NCBI GenBank assembly: GCA_008933995.1
Contig: WARS01000029.1
Coordinates: 17,669,131 to 17,733,130, forward strand
Direction of reading: 5' to 3'
Length of the DNA: 64,000 nt
Source: Datnioides undecimradiatus
Taxonomy: Eukaryota; Chordata; Actinopteri; Lobotiformes; Datnioididae
Shown here: one piece after another, positions 12,799 to 24,400 of the stretch
Layout: each line of letters opens with the position of its first letter
Position numbering within the stretch: the stretch's first letter is position 1
The notes under the pieces: model-generated
Databases searched by the model: none
What the model was told of the DNA's origin: nothing
Seen by the model: the letters and a program-made list of their open reading frames with translations, nothing else
Program-made: the position numbers and the translations under genes

Positions 12799-13961
12799 AC
12801 GACCTCAGCTGTGAGAGCGCTGTAGCGAGCCCACTCGGGCTATTTTTAAGACTTGTTCCACAAACCCAAGCCATCTGAAACATTCCTAAGCCTTATCTGT
12901 CATTTTCACAGACAGTTTCTACTTTGATTGCTGTGCACTCAGGATGATATCTGATTGTCTGAAGAGGACATGACATCATTAAATTGCTTCAGAGTTTTTC
13001 TTGCTGGCATTCCAGGTAGAGACTCATCACAGGCACTAAACATGGAGAGCTGACTGTCGACCTTCACAACACACCAGAAAGTCGCAAATATGCAACATAA
13101 AAACAGCAATTTTGCTTTTCTTAGCAGATATGAAGCACATTTTATTATTTGCAGTGTCCAAGTGAGTTGCCCATTTAATATTCATTATAGGATATCTGAA
13201 TAAGATATATAATTATTTCTGATTGAAATCTGGGAGCAAAATACACTTTAAAGTTTCTTATTTATATCTGAGGAGTCAAATGTACACACTTTCTATTACA
13301 TCTTTTGTGTAAACCCATCATTAAGAGGATATGAAAAAAACTTTATCACAGCACAGTTCTTAAATGCTTTTACTTGGAATACTGCTCCAAAACATTATCT
13401 TTAATTTAATATAAAATGTTTATTTGCCAAAATTAAGCCATAATTGAACAATGATTGCAAAAAGGTCTATACATTTTGGAGTCATGTTAGAATTATTAGG
13501 AGTCCAAATATGCGAAATTCAGTCCTAGTCAATTCAGATTCAGATTGATTGCAAATTCTGTCCAAATCAAATGTGCTCAAAATGAATAGTACAGAGGAGC
13601 ACAAAATAAGATGACAAAAGATTGTCATCTTATTCTTTTCATTTGTGGTATGTTTCTACTTTTGAGGTCTAAAGGGAGGTTTGGCCAGTGTGTTGCAATA
13701 AGCACTACAGGGCGTCTTTTCTGAGTACTCATTTTCATTGAAAGAATTTGTAATCCTGTAATTGTGGACGTATGATAAGAGTTTCTCAGTACGACCACAG
13801 TTATGCTGAACTTGACTAAAAGGTCTTGCATTTAATGCTGCTGCTAATGTTTTTGTGTGTCTTCAACAAGCATTAATTGAGGCCTCGAATTGTTTAAGCC
13901 ACAGACAAGCAGTCATTCTTGCTGAGTTGTCACCTTTGGATAAATTTAGACACTTATTCCA
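12799..13961 (+). other. 3' flank of the Rieske gene, no further exon seen
   Basis: Probably starts with the rfesd-like 3'UTR. The rest is AT-rich, without convincing exons. If the reading frame that follows at 13,965 is only the end of a longer gene, an upstream exon ending in phase 1 should lie here or further left; I did not find one. Confidence 0.4.
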
Positions 13962-13964
13962 GTG

Positions 13965-14484
13965 ATGTCACGCAACAGAAACTCCCTTTCAGAATTTGTA
14001 CTTCGGGACTGTTTGTTAGCCCAAGTGGATTTCCAGCAACTAGAACACACATGGAGGGCACTGCAATTACACTTGGTGGCAGTCCCGGCATTAAGACGTC
14101 TCCATCAGCATTTCTCTCCATTCCTCGCCTGTGCACCGACAGGTTTGTCTGTTACTGATGCAATGGGACTCAAACGAAACAGTTAGTAAGGCGCCACGGG
14201 AAGGTTCATGACCTGAACTGCACCATTGACTGAAGAGAAATGTGTTTTTCTAGCTTTATATGTGTGTGTGTGTGTCTGTATGTGCACCGATGCGAGTGTG
14301 TTTTCTTTATCCCTTCGTGGTGAGAGCAGTCACTCACTATATTTTCTGTCCGCTCCATTTTCTGGCAGAAGCACAGAGAGCAGTCATGAAGGTGTCAGTG
14401 ACAGTGTGGCTCAACACTCTCATTTTCCTGCCTGCTGTGCTCCCTGTTGTGCAGCTTTATTACGATAATAATTCCACTGCCTAA
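13965..14484 (+). CDS. Unrecognised two-exon frame, putative small membrane protein
   Basis: Exon a (13,965-14,142; acceptor-like cttattccag just before it, donor CAG|GTTTGT) joins exon b (14,369-14,484; acceptor ttttctggcag) in matching phase. Together they make a frame of 97 residues if the ATG at 13,965 is used. The N-terminal two-thirds is helical and rich in Leu, Gln and His (QLEHTWRALQLHL, then LRRLHQHF). The C-terminus has one strongly hydrophobic stretch (TVWLNTLIFLPAVLPVVQLYY) reduced here to its key feature: about 20 residues with no charge, followed by a short polar tail. That suggests a tail-anchored or single-pass membrane protein. An AU-rich 3' region follows, with ATTAAA at 14,859. 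I do not recognise the family. It may equally be the last two exons of a longer gene, since an acceptor precedes the ATG. Confidence 0.42.
14261..14275. repeat. Short GT microsatellite
   Basis: A run of TG repeats lying in the intron between the two exons of the unrecognised small frame. Confidence 0.8.
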
Positions 14485-14885
14485 AAATATCTGTAACTCA
14501 TCACCTGGAGGGTAAAGTGGCACACACAATGGAGATGCAGCTATTTTGTGTCAGTAGAAAAGTCAGTGTCAACATCCTTGGATTCTGCACTGGTCGGGAG
14601 TGGTTTCTTACATTTTTACCTCTTGACATTGCCTCCATTATTTTATATGTTCAGCTATTTTTAATTTATTTTGGTTTCATGTTTGTTATGTGTATTATTT
14701 ATCTGGACTATACAGTATGTTAAAGATATCTGCTGACTGCATACACTTAAAATTCAACTGCCAGTTTTAAGCTACCATTGCTTTGTTTCTTGTAAACTGT
14801 ATTTATTATTGTGACTCATGCAAAGCAGAAAACTGTATCTGTATTGTTAATTTCACAAATTAAATTATTGTATGTTACCAACACT
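14485..14885 (+). other. Putative 3'UTR with poly(A) signal
   Basis: Follows the TAA of the unrecognised frame. It is AT-rich, contains ATTTAT-like elements (near 14,663 and 14,697) often found in unstable mRNAs, and ends with ATTAAA at 14,859-14,864 followed by a T/G-rich stretch. This is consistent with a genuine 3' end and supports transcription of the preceding frame. Confidence 0.4.
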
Positions 14886-15564
14886 GTCTAATATTTAATA
14901 GAAAATAGACCAAAAGCTGTTTTATTTGGATATATATAATAATACATAATTCAAAGTTCCAAAAGAATATGAATCAAACGGTTTACACAAAATCATTTAT
15001 TTACAGTTTGTTCATACAGTTATTGAAGACTTCATACAATACACAATTTACACATAAAAACTTAATTCGGAAGGAAAAAAGAGATTGACCTCACCATGCA
15101 ATAGTTAAGCGTTTACAAAGAATTATGAGGAGATTATGTAATTCTTTTACTGGTGCTTAGGGTGGCTTCTTGGAGCACCATGCCAAATATACAAAACTTC
15201 TTCATATATTGCAGAAAGTGATGGAAAGGTTCAAGGATGACCTCCCAAATAAATAATGATTTTCGTGAGACCAGCTGGACTCTGCAGAAGCGGAAATGTA
15301 TGAGCCTCTTGATGCTTAAGTTAATGTGAAACTATTGGTGGTTTCTGATGGATTGAGATTCTTGTGCTTTTCAGCCCTAAAGTTAAATGGTGCCGGTTAC
15401 CACTGTGAGCTGAAATCCTGCGACTAAGAAGCAAAATCCCCTATTCAAATATTAATTGTCACAATAACAGCCAGCATTTAGTAAATCTAAAGTGATGAAA
15501 ATAACCTTGAAATCAACAGCTGTCAAGCATGCAAAACTTTAACTGTAACAATAATATACATTAC

Positions 15565-15965
15565 TCATTCAAAGGAACAGTTCAACAGTTTTGGAAATGC
15601 GCTTATTTGTTTTCTTGCTGAGAGTTACATGAGAAAATCGAAACCACTCTTATGACTTTACAGTAAATATCAAGCTGCAGCCAGTTAACTTAACTTAGGA
15701 AAAAGACAGCAAAAAACAACCTGGCTTTGTCCAATGATAATAAAATTTGCCTACTATCACCTTTAAAGCACACGCATGAATATCTAACTATTTGTTTTAT
15801 GAGTGCAAACTGTGCAAAAGTTTAAATACAGCCCGTCCTGTCATCACAATGTAGTGTCCATGCCACCATTAGGGTTTTCCAGTCTTTATGCTAGGCTAAG
15901 CTAACAGGCTACTGGCCTCATAGCCTACTAATTGGCAAAAATGAAAGTGCTACTGGTCCTCTCAT
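15565..15965 (+). repeat. Interspersed teleost repeat, family B (copy 1)
   Basis: Contains the succession of phrases typical of a very abundant fish repeat: 'acagttcaacagttttgg', 'cttgctgagagttacatgag', then 'atcaagctgcagccagtt', then 'cctggctttgtccaa'. A second, more diverged copy in the same orientation is at about 40,665-41,085. No coding capacity. Ends are approximate. Confidence 0.65.
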
Positions 15966-15969
15966 CTGA

Positions 15970-18040
15970 CGTAGCAAAAAAAAGCTAATAAGTGTATTTC
16001 CTTTGAAGGTGTAAAACAAAAACCTTAATTAAGTTTGACACATATTGAATCCTTCTAAAATGAAACAGTCGCTACTATTACCATTCCCACTGAGATTCAA
16101 TGAGATAAACATTTTCTTTGCAGTGTGCTGGATCTGTTGGATTCAGTCTAAAACTCCCTTTATTTGATTCTAAAGACTTTGGAAAGTTTTTTCCTGAAGA
16201 CATTAAACCAAACAGAGATTCTTTAAGCTCCTTTGAAGTTTCCCAGAAGACAAAGTAACTGTTTGGAGTACCCAGCTTGCTTTCCCATGCAAAGCCTTAA
16301 ATAATGGTTTACTCAGCCTATTATTGTTACCTTGTCCTTCAAATTCCCCTGATAACTTCTCCTCATGAATAAGCCAATTCCCCTGTCAAAGCATTCTCCT
16401 CCAAAACCTGCATTCTTCCATGTGCAACCACTTTCAAAGTCTGATATTCTGTTAGTGATGGACTGTTAGGCCAAAGACCACTAATATTTTCCCTTCCTTT
16501 GTTCCATTTACCAAACAGTACCCCAAAATGATTAAATCCATCACTAGATAATCTCACTCTTCTTTCTCTTGATGTCTTTGGTCTAACATTTCCTCCAGTT
16601 GCTCTACAGCTGCTGGGCCTCCTCAGCTGACCTCACACACCATTGCATTTATGTAGGACTTATCTCTTCCCGCACATGGATTCAATCATCATCTTTCTTA
16701 CAGTGTGGACACTACATGTGCTGCAGGAGATGTTTGTTTTCATCTGGAGGTCTGAACTGTTCATTCTTGTATGGCCCACAGGTCTGTGATTAAAGAGGTC
16801 AGTGATAATGGCAACAGTGTCACACGTCACACTATATTACTCTCTTTTGAGTGTTTTTCTGTAGTGTGCTGCTCATGGTGCATAATGGAAGGAGTTCACT
16901 GTTTAAAGTGGGGCCAAGTAGAAATGTATGGTTGTAATGCATATGGTTGTTATATATACACTGGCAAGTTTTAACACACAATAAACAATGCATCAGCTGT
17001 ACATGTGGAATGAAAATGTAATTAAGCTAAGTTGATTGAATACACATTCAATAGTTAACTGTACATTGGGCAGGGTGCCATTTTGATGGTGTGACCAGAA
17101 TCCCTTTGAGCCCAGCATATTGTTGATTACTTAACTTCATCCGTTGTATCCTGGAAATTAACTTGTTTGGCTGTTTGTTAAAGTCTGAGTCAAACTGTTT
17201 TAATAGTTCACAAGAGAATATGTAATTTATTTTCTAATTAACAGAGGGCTTATATTTATTTGTCAGCCTCCCCTGGTGTCCCTATGGTTCCCCTTATTTG
17301 GTTTTGGATTAGTTCAGCTTGAAGAGCTCCCATGGGTCTGCAAGTGCCCATTTTGCAGATGAACAAATGTTGAGCTTTTATCACAGAGAAGCATGTTCGT
17401 ATTATCAACCTAAATTAAAATAGCCTTGCATTTTTAAATCTCAATAACCATTAAGATGTATACTTTAAATGTACTTAAACTGTCACATGTACCATCAAAA
17501 TTGCTTCAAACTTGGCTCGTAAATTTATGTGTGTCACTTTTTAATTATCACTCTCATGCATAAGAGTTGCGCCTTGGGTTTTGTTAATGAAGGAAAGGCT
17601 CCGCTGAGAGTTTTAACTCCCACTAACAAGATTGCTCTCTGAAGTTGAAAAGATTACTGTGCTGTACACATTTTAAAATCAACTGAGCCATGCAGCAAGT
17701 ATGAAAAGGTTAATAGATTCTATGTAGTTGAGAGAGCTGCAGAATGATTACATGACATAGCAGTTAAATTATTTGCTTAAAATCACTAAAATTGAGTCTT
17801 GTGCAAGATGTACTTAGGGTGCTTCATTCACCAACAAGTTTTTTATATTTACTGTAAAAGCTTGTAGCATGCTGATATTTAAGGATTCTTAAGTTAAATT
17901 AGTTATTGCACTTCAAGGCACAAAGGCAGCAGATGAACACATCACCCAACAATAAAAATAAAGTCAATTTAGACACTGAATGAGTCTTTATAATCGTGTC
18001 TGAGAAAGTGATAAATTGGTGAATAATAGATTCTAGAAAC
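15970..18040. other. Non-coding stretch between convergent genes
   Basis: AT-rich, with only short unconvincing frames. It separates the 3' end of the unrecognised + strand frame from the probable 3'UTR of cilp2. Confidence 0.4.
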
Positions 18041-18042
18041 AT

Positions 18043-18999
18043 TTTATTTGGTGATACTAACTTGGAATGTACAGAGGACAAAAGGAAATTATATTATATT
18101 ATACCAGAATCAAATATCCTCATTTTAGACTGCCTGCTGTTAGTGAGATTCATGCTTGTCTTGGCGAAGGCCTTGGTCTTGCACATTCAAAGTAGGTGTG
18201 AGGGACATTTGGCTGAATCACAGTTGGAAATGTGGCATGCTAATGAAAAAACATTAAGAAGCATGACTGAAAACATCCTCTGTTCCCCGGGTGGCATGCC
18301 TCACCCCACCCAACATGTCTATTTTGCATCTCCTAGGTAGAGAGATTTTCCCAGTTTGAAGAAAAAGTGAAAAAATGTCAGCTGCAGACAACAAGAACCT
18401 CAAGTTGGTTTCTGTCTGATCTTGAAGGGAAGTTCAGTGGAAAGGAATGGCCAATTATGAAGTGTTTGGGGCCTGGTTTAGTGTTTACAGTTTTTGAAGG
18501 TTTGGTTTCAACTCAAGCATTGAGAGACGTCAGCAAAAACACCCACCAAGGGGAAAGTGGGATGCCACAACTAAGAACTATAAAAGTTACATTCTCAAAT
18601 GTCAAGTTAGTCTACTCATACATAAAATCAAATAAAAGCTAATTAAATAAATGCCAGTCACTGCATTACATACAGGCAAATGATGCATGTCTCTTAGGAG
18701 GGAAGGAAGAAATTTATATACCAGACCCTTCAAGTAAGTATAATACTAATGAATATGTTGAATCACACTCATTAATTTTGCTGAATCGCTGTCTGCCTCA
18801 ATTTTGTGGTTTTCATAGTGGGGAGGAGTATACTCATCAATAGACGGGTAACTTTTACTCCCTTAAAATGATGCCATCATATGATTCTTGACTGTAGACC
18901 TAAAGATGAAAAGCAAAAAACAATAATTAATAAGAGCGATAATAAGGTCAACGTAAAGACTCTTTAAATTACTTCATCTAAAGCTACCTCTTGGCACAT
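18043..18999 (-). other. Probable cilp2 3'UTR with candidate poly(A) signal
   Basis: Downstream of the cilp2 stop on the - strand. A TTTATT at 18,043-18,048 on the + strand reads as AATAAA on the - strand and would give a 3'UTR of about 0.95 kb. The two + strand frames inside it (18,062-18,340 and 18,367-18,642) show no recognisable motif. Other A-rich signals could be used instead. Confidence 0.35.
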
Positions 19000-21416
19000 C
19001 TACTGGCGTTGCTCGGTGCGTGTAGACATTCTCCTCCTGGTTGTAGAGCTGACTCTGCGACTTTGGGTCCTGCCTCGCTGCTCAGAAGAATAAGCCACCA
19101 TCTGGGTGGATAATCTTTGTGCCTGCAGACCCTCTGACTCCCTCATTTCTCTTGCCATCTGAGACAGAGTCTGACCCGGGTTGGTCTGCAGACGTTGGAA
19201 AAGGCTTTCTCTGTTAATTTTTCTCTCTGGACAGCTGAAGGTCAGAGCCACTCCAGAGTCTGACTTCATTTCCCTGGAGAAACCATCCGAGGTACCATCA
19301 AAGCAGCGGCCTATAGCAATCTCCTTTGCCACCCTGGGATTCTGGTCTGTGACAGTGTAGATGCCATAGTTGTGTCCCAAAGGATCAACAGGGGCTAGCA
19401 TAGTGAATGCGTGGGACTCATTATTTTGAGCCACTGGAGGATGTTTGATGAGATACTCTTGTAGGAGGCTGTTGGTGCCAATCCTGCGACAGTTTCCCTG
19501 AGGAAGTACTGATATGAGCGATCTGTCCACCTGAGCTTGATCAAACAACATGCCACTGCATTTGAACTCTACGCATGCTGCTGAGGTGTTAGCCTCTCGC
19601 ATGTCCCTGGTGCTGCGAATGTCTCTTATGCCATAAAGTTTGCCTTTTGTTTCTCGGTGTGTTCCTCCCAGATTCCTTGACCTGACCATCACTTCCTTCT
19701 GTCCATGGATCTTGACCTTAATGAAGCATGCCCTGAACTCCTGGGGATTAGGCCACCAGGAAAGGTAGTCTCCTGTCCAGGTAGTCAAATCATTCTCCTC
19801 AAAAGGAACAACATTGTATTCATACTTGTCCTTTTCCACTCTGAAGAATCTGAAATGATTTGCATCAACAGGGGCATTTTCACAAGCTATTAAATTCTGA
19901 TATGGATATATTGGCCCATTGGTCTCATCAAGATTATTTTGGTTAGGCTTTGCCAAGTTGATTCTGAAGGCTGTTTTCTTCAGAGCTGGATCCTCGTGGT
20001 CTGAGCGCTGGTAGTCTATTTTATCCAGGTATGGCTGAGACACTCCAATGATGTTTGGATTCATTTTGGGGGAGGAGGGAGCTGCCTCCAATTCTTCACC
20101 TCCCATCATTGCTGTGACATAAGCTGTGTAAGCATCAGGCCTTTGGGCATCACAGAAAGCTGGTAAACAGGCCCCGTTAGGTCCAGTTATGACACTGTCA
20201 AAGCGCCCCCATGCCCTAGGGTTAGAGGAATAACCAGGTTTAGGTTCCAAGTTTATCAAGCTAATTACGACACCCTCCAGCTGTTCAGTAGGTAGGAACT
20301 TGTCACTCATGTAGGCACGGACTTTGACATAGCAGCGTCTGTTTTCAGGTACGTCCAAATTGAAGAGTCTGCGTTCTCTGATCTCCATGTTGCCTATGAG
20401 GAATGTGCGCTCCTCTCGTTTGCTCCGCCCATGACCACCTGTTGTTGTCGCGGTGTAGAAGAAGTCACTCTCCTCTTCCCACACTCCCGTGTCTGGGTTT
20501 AAAGACCAAAGTTTCATTTGGGGAATGTGCTCTTGCATTTTGACATGCTGTGTGTCAAGAAGGACTTGAACAGCTCCAGCTCCAAGTACCTCTTTGTTGG
20601 TCTCGTCTCTGAAGTCCACAGAGAACATGCCGTAGGTCCTCAGTGGGAGCATGTCACCCTCATCATCTACAAAGTTGAGGTCGCCAGGGGCAGCAGCTGC
20701 CGTTGTAATATTTCTTGGGTCAATGAATGTAACGCTGGCTTTTACAGTTCCCTCATAGATCTCTCCATTGCCCTTGTGGAAGGAGTTTGGAGGAATAACC
20801 AACTGACCAATGGGGTCTTCCCCTTTAATTTCCCCAAGAATAATAGAGTTGGTCTCTGCTGAATTGATATCAATTGGTTTTTGCTTTCTCATCACCTTCA
20901 CATCGTGGTAGATGGACCCACCTTTCTTATCAAAGATGAACACCTTAGGAGTATCAAGAAACTTCTGAGTCGGATCAACGAAATTTACCACTAATCTTTG
21001 TGTATCAGGAGTGATTTGCAACGTGAAACTTCCTTGGTATCCAGTGGTGCCCACCCTCTCTTTACCAATGTAGATGTGCCCAAAACGCAGAGGCTCATCA
21101 TTGTCAGCTGTGACCACTCTACCACGAACCAGCACAGTTGGCTGCACACACTTCTGACAGCTGCACTGCGTCACAGCTCGGATAGGCAGGCTGTAGCGCC
21201 CACAGTCAATGATTCGGCTTTCCATGCTTTGAACTCCACAGCAGAATGCAGCTCCATCTCTGCAGCGCATATCAAAGTCTAAGGAGCCAGCACATTTGTT
21301 GTGAGGGCAGCGGCCAGCGTTGTAGTACTTGGAGTCAGTCCCAGGTTGAACACAGTCCATCGGCAGTCTGATGAGGTGCGTCTCAGGGGTGGAATTGCAT
21401 GCTGGTGTTCCTTTTG
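19000..21416 (-). CDS. cilp2: cilp2 coding exon 9 (large C-terminal exon, with stop)
   Basis: One exon encodes the last 805 residues; the acceptor attcacag is just above 21,416 and the TAG stop is at 19,000-19,002. It starts with a Cys-rich segment (GTPACNSTPE..., CPHNKCAG, FCCG), then a second carboxypeptidase-regulatory-like block (VRGRVVTADNDEPLRFGH), then highly conserved CILP stretches such as VKASVTFIDPRNIT, LRTYGMFSVDFRDE and RAWGRFDSVITGPNGAC. RSKREERTF at 20,401-20,427 is the expected proprotein-convertase site. The tail after about residue 1,225 is Arg/Ser/Thr-rich and basic. Such a large terminal exon is characteristic of CILP genes. Confidence 0.95.
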
Positions 21417-24400
21417 CTGTGAATTAAATGATAAATTACCTTAAGCTTGTGTTGACATGACACATGTACTAGATAAATTAGTCATCTGCAAAAAGAAAAT
21501 GCACACATGACTGTGGTGAAGTGTTATTTTGACACTTGCTTTGGTTTTTAAAACGAACACAGACTTGCCATGTGGTAGACGTAACTGTTGAAATCCCACT
21601 TTCTCCAAGATAACAGCTCTTCAAAGTCTATCATATCTATTTTTTATATATTTTATATTCTGCCCCGTCTGGCACTGGGAAACTGTATACTGTTGCATAA
21701 GTGGGAAAATGAAAAGTGTATAGGGAATAAATTTGGGCTTGTAAGAGATGTACTTAAAAATGTTATATTTGGTTTGGTATTTTATACACATGGATGCACT
21801 CTCACACTCTCTCTCATTCTCTCTCTCACACACACACAATGTCTGCATGGCCTGAAAGTACCTGTGAGTGGCCAAGTTGGACGAAGAAATATGCTTGAAA
21901 GGGTAATTAGACATGAAGTTGAATAGAACATTTATTTACCAACCATCCAAGTGGGAGTTGGAAAGAAAGAATAATTGTTCACCAGGACATTGGCAGAATA
22001 ATTAATGTGCATGATATCATGGTTAAGCTTATAGTCAAGTATCCTTGTTAAGCTCCCCATCTCCCAAGTAAGACGGTAATTGCAGACACATGGAACGGTG
22101 CGATGCTTATGAAATATCACTACTGTGCTGCTGATGGCTTTACCAACAGGGCTTTCAGTTTCCCTTCATGATAGATGTAAACAGGTGTAAATTGTACACA
22201 CCTTTGTGAACTGTGAATGACACATTTAATGGGAAGTAAAATTAAAACTCATAATGTAAAATGTATGAAGAAACTGCACTGAGTTGAAGGAGTAGGACTA
22301 TTTTTTTCATCCAGCTCTGAGGTGCAGGTATTGTTCTGCACACATACAGTGTCTCCTGCCGTAATTGCTTTTGGAGTGGATGGATTTGTCTATGGCAGAG
22401 ATATTTCTGTGTGTGTGACAGCCACGTGCTGCATGGAGAAGTCCACGGTGTGGATATATATAATATATCCATATCAGATTTCTTTAGCACTCCTCTATGA
22501 AAACATTGTTCACTAATCTGTGTCTTTGCTAACAAGCACCTGAAGGACATAAGCAATGTGTACTTCTCCCACGCGGATGTGAAAACACATACTTGTCTGA
22601 CTATGACAGAGAAAAGAAACAGGATTTATTGAAAAATTTTGGATTTCATCTCAACACTGGGTGTTCTGGAGAAATTCGGTTGAGGATTTACAGTGACTAG
22701 AGCAATCTCACACAATAGAGGATGCCAGGTTAAAAAGCCATAACTTCAACCAATCTAAACATAGTAAAAACTTATTGCTCAAGCCCTCATATTTTTATTT
22801 TCCTATTTTCTTTGCATGTAATGTTTTTTTTTCCAATGACAGACAGTCTGTTAGCTGACATTTCTCGCTTCCTCAGTTGTAATACACTGTGGTTTTGTTT
22901 GAATACTCTTAATGCACTGACATGGCTCATGGATGACTTGGTTTGAGCTTAGCGCTGACATTCCTTTTAAAGTGTGTATTCAATCTCTGAGGCAGCTGCT
23001 CTTTATACAGTAAAATGAATTGTGGTCGTTTGCTTTTTGTCAGTGGTTTTACTTGAACCTGCGCAGAACTTTGACTAAATACGTCATTGTCAAATGCACT
23101 GGGATAGTAGCCATCCTGAGCTATAATCCCTATGCGCCGTTTGCTATCATCATAGTAAATTATTTTCCCTCCAGCTTGATGATGATGAATTGCACTTCAT
23201 TTTTTCTGTTTTTCTCCACAACATTTGAGTATTTAAAATTTTACCAGTGTTCTCATGTGTCAGCCGTCAAACCAGATTAATGTGCTAAATACAGTCCTAA
23301 ACAGAGCATCTTTAACTATGTGACTTGAATATTATGTTATTAATAATTATGTGGAGATACAACTGCTGCCAGTAAGAGATCAGAGACAGCACATACCAAT
23401 TATGGTGAGGAAGGATGGAGAGGACTTGATGCTGCCTGCAGGGCTGCTGGTTTTGCAGTAGTACTCCCCTGACTGCTCTGGTTTTAGGTCTCGCAGAACA
23501 AGGTCCTCTTCATACTTGTACACCTTCCTGTCCAGCAGAGTCCCATTGTGGTACCTTTAAAAATAATAAAAGAAAAAGAACATTTTCTAAACAGTTATTT
23601 TAAAAATGTATTTGAAATATTGAAATGTATAACAATACTCAAATGTATAATGTAAAAATACAAATGTTACAGAATTAAATTGTTTTTTTTTTCTGAAATG
23701 TATTTAATATTTAAGGCTGCACTAATGTATTTATATAAAGAATGACTACATGTAATTTAAAAGGGTTTGCTTTGGCAATGAACCTATTGGGTGTAGAAAC
23801 ATCACCCAGCTCAGCAGTTATTCTCAGGTCTGCAGAGCGATTTAGCATTTTTCAGATTCAGTTGTTTTGGTTTTTCAGCCCACAGCTTTACTACTTTTCT
23901 TTTATTACTCTCACTGCCCTCATCAGCTTTGTGTTTCTATTTCAGCAAAAAAAAAAAGTCCACAACAGAATTGCCAACAACTTATTAATGATGCTTTGAA
24001 GAAATCTGCTCCCATAAGTATCTTGATACAAGTGAAATCTGGCTTTTGGGGATTTCCAAACTCTGCAATGTGTAAAACTGATTATTCTAATGCTAGCTGT
24101 ATGTTTGTGTTGTAATGTGATTAATAGTGTGCCAACACTAGTATTCATCTCACCAGTAGTATTTGTCAGGTGCTGGTGATCCTGTGGCCTTGCAGCACAG
24201 CAGCACCCGTCCTCCTTCATAACGCACTTTGTCCTCCGGGTGCTTCACAATGTACGGCTTTTCTGTGGAAAAATGAAAAGAGCAAACCCTCAAGATTTTG
24301 CTCTGACTGTTCCTAATGGTGCCGCAGAGTTTTGAGACCTCATAAAACTCAGTCAAACATTACACTTTATTCTCACATTGGTCTCTGGGCTTCTGAAAAA

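Noticed and set aside
18062-18642. Two consecutive + strand frames of about 90 codons
   Set aside because: They are antisense to the probable cilp2 3'UTR and show no motif or splice logic.
19705-21282. Frames on the + strand opposite the large cilp2 exon
   Set aside because: Shadows of the real CILP coding sequence on the - strand.
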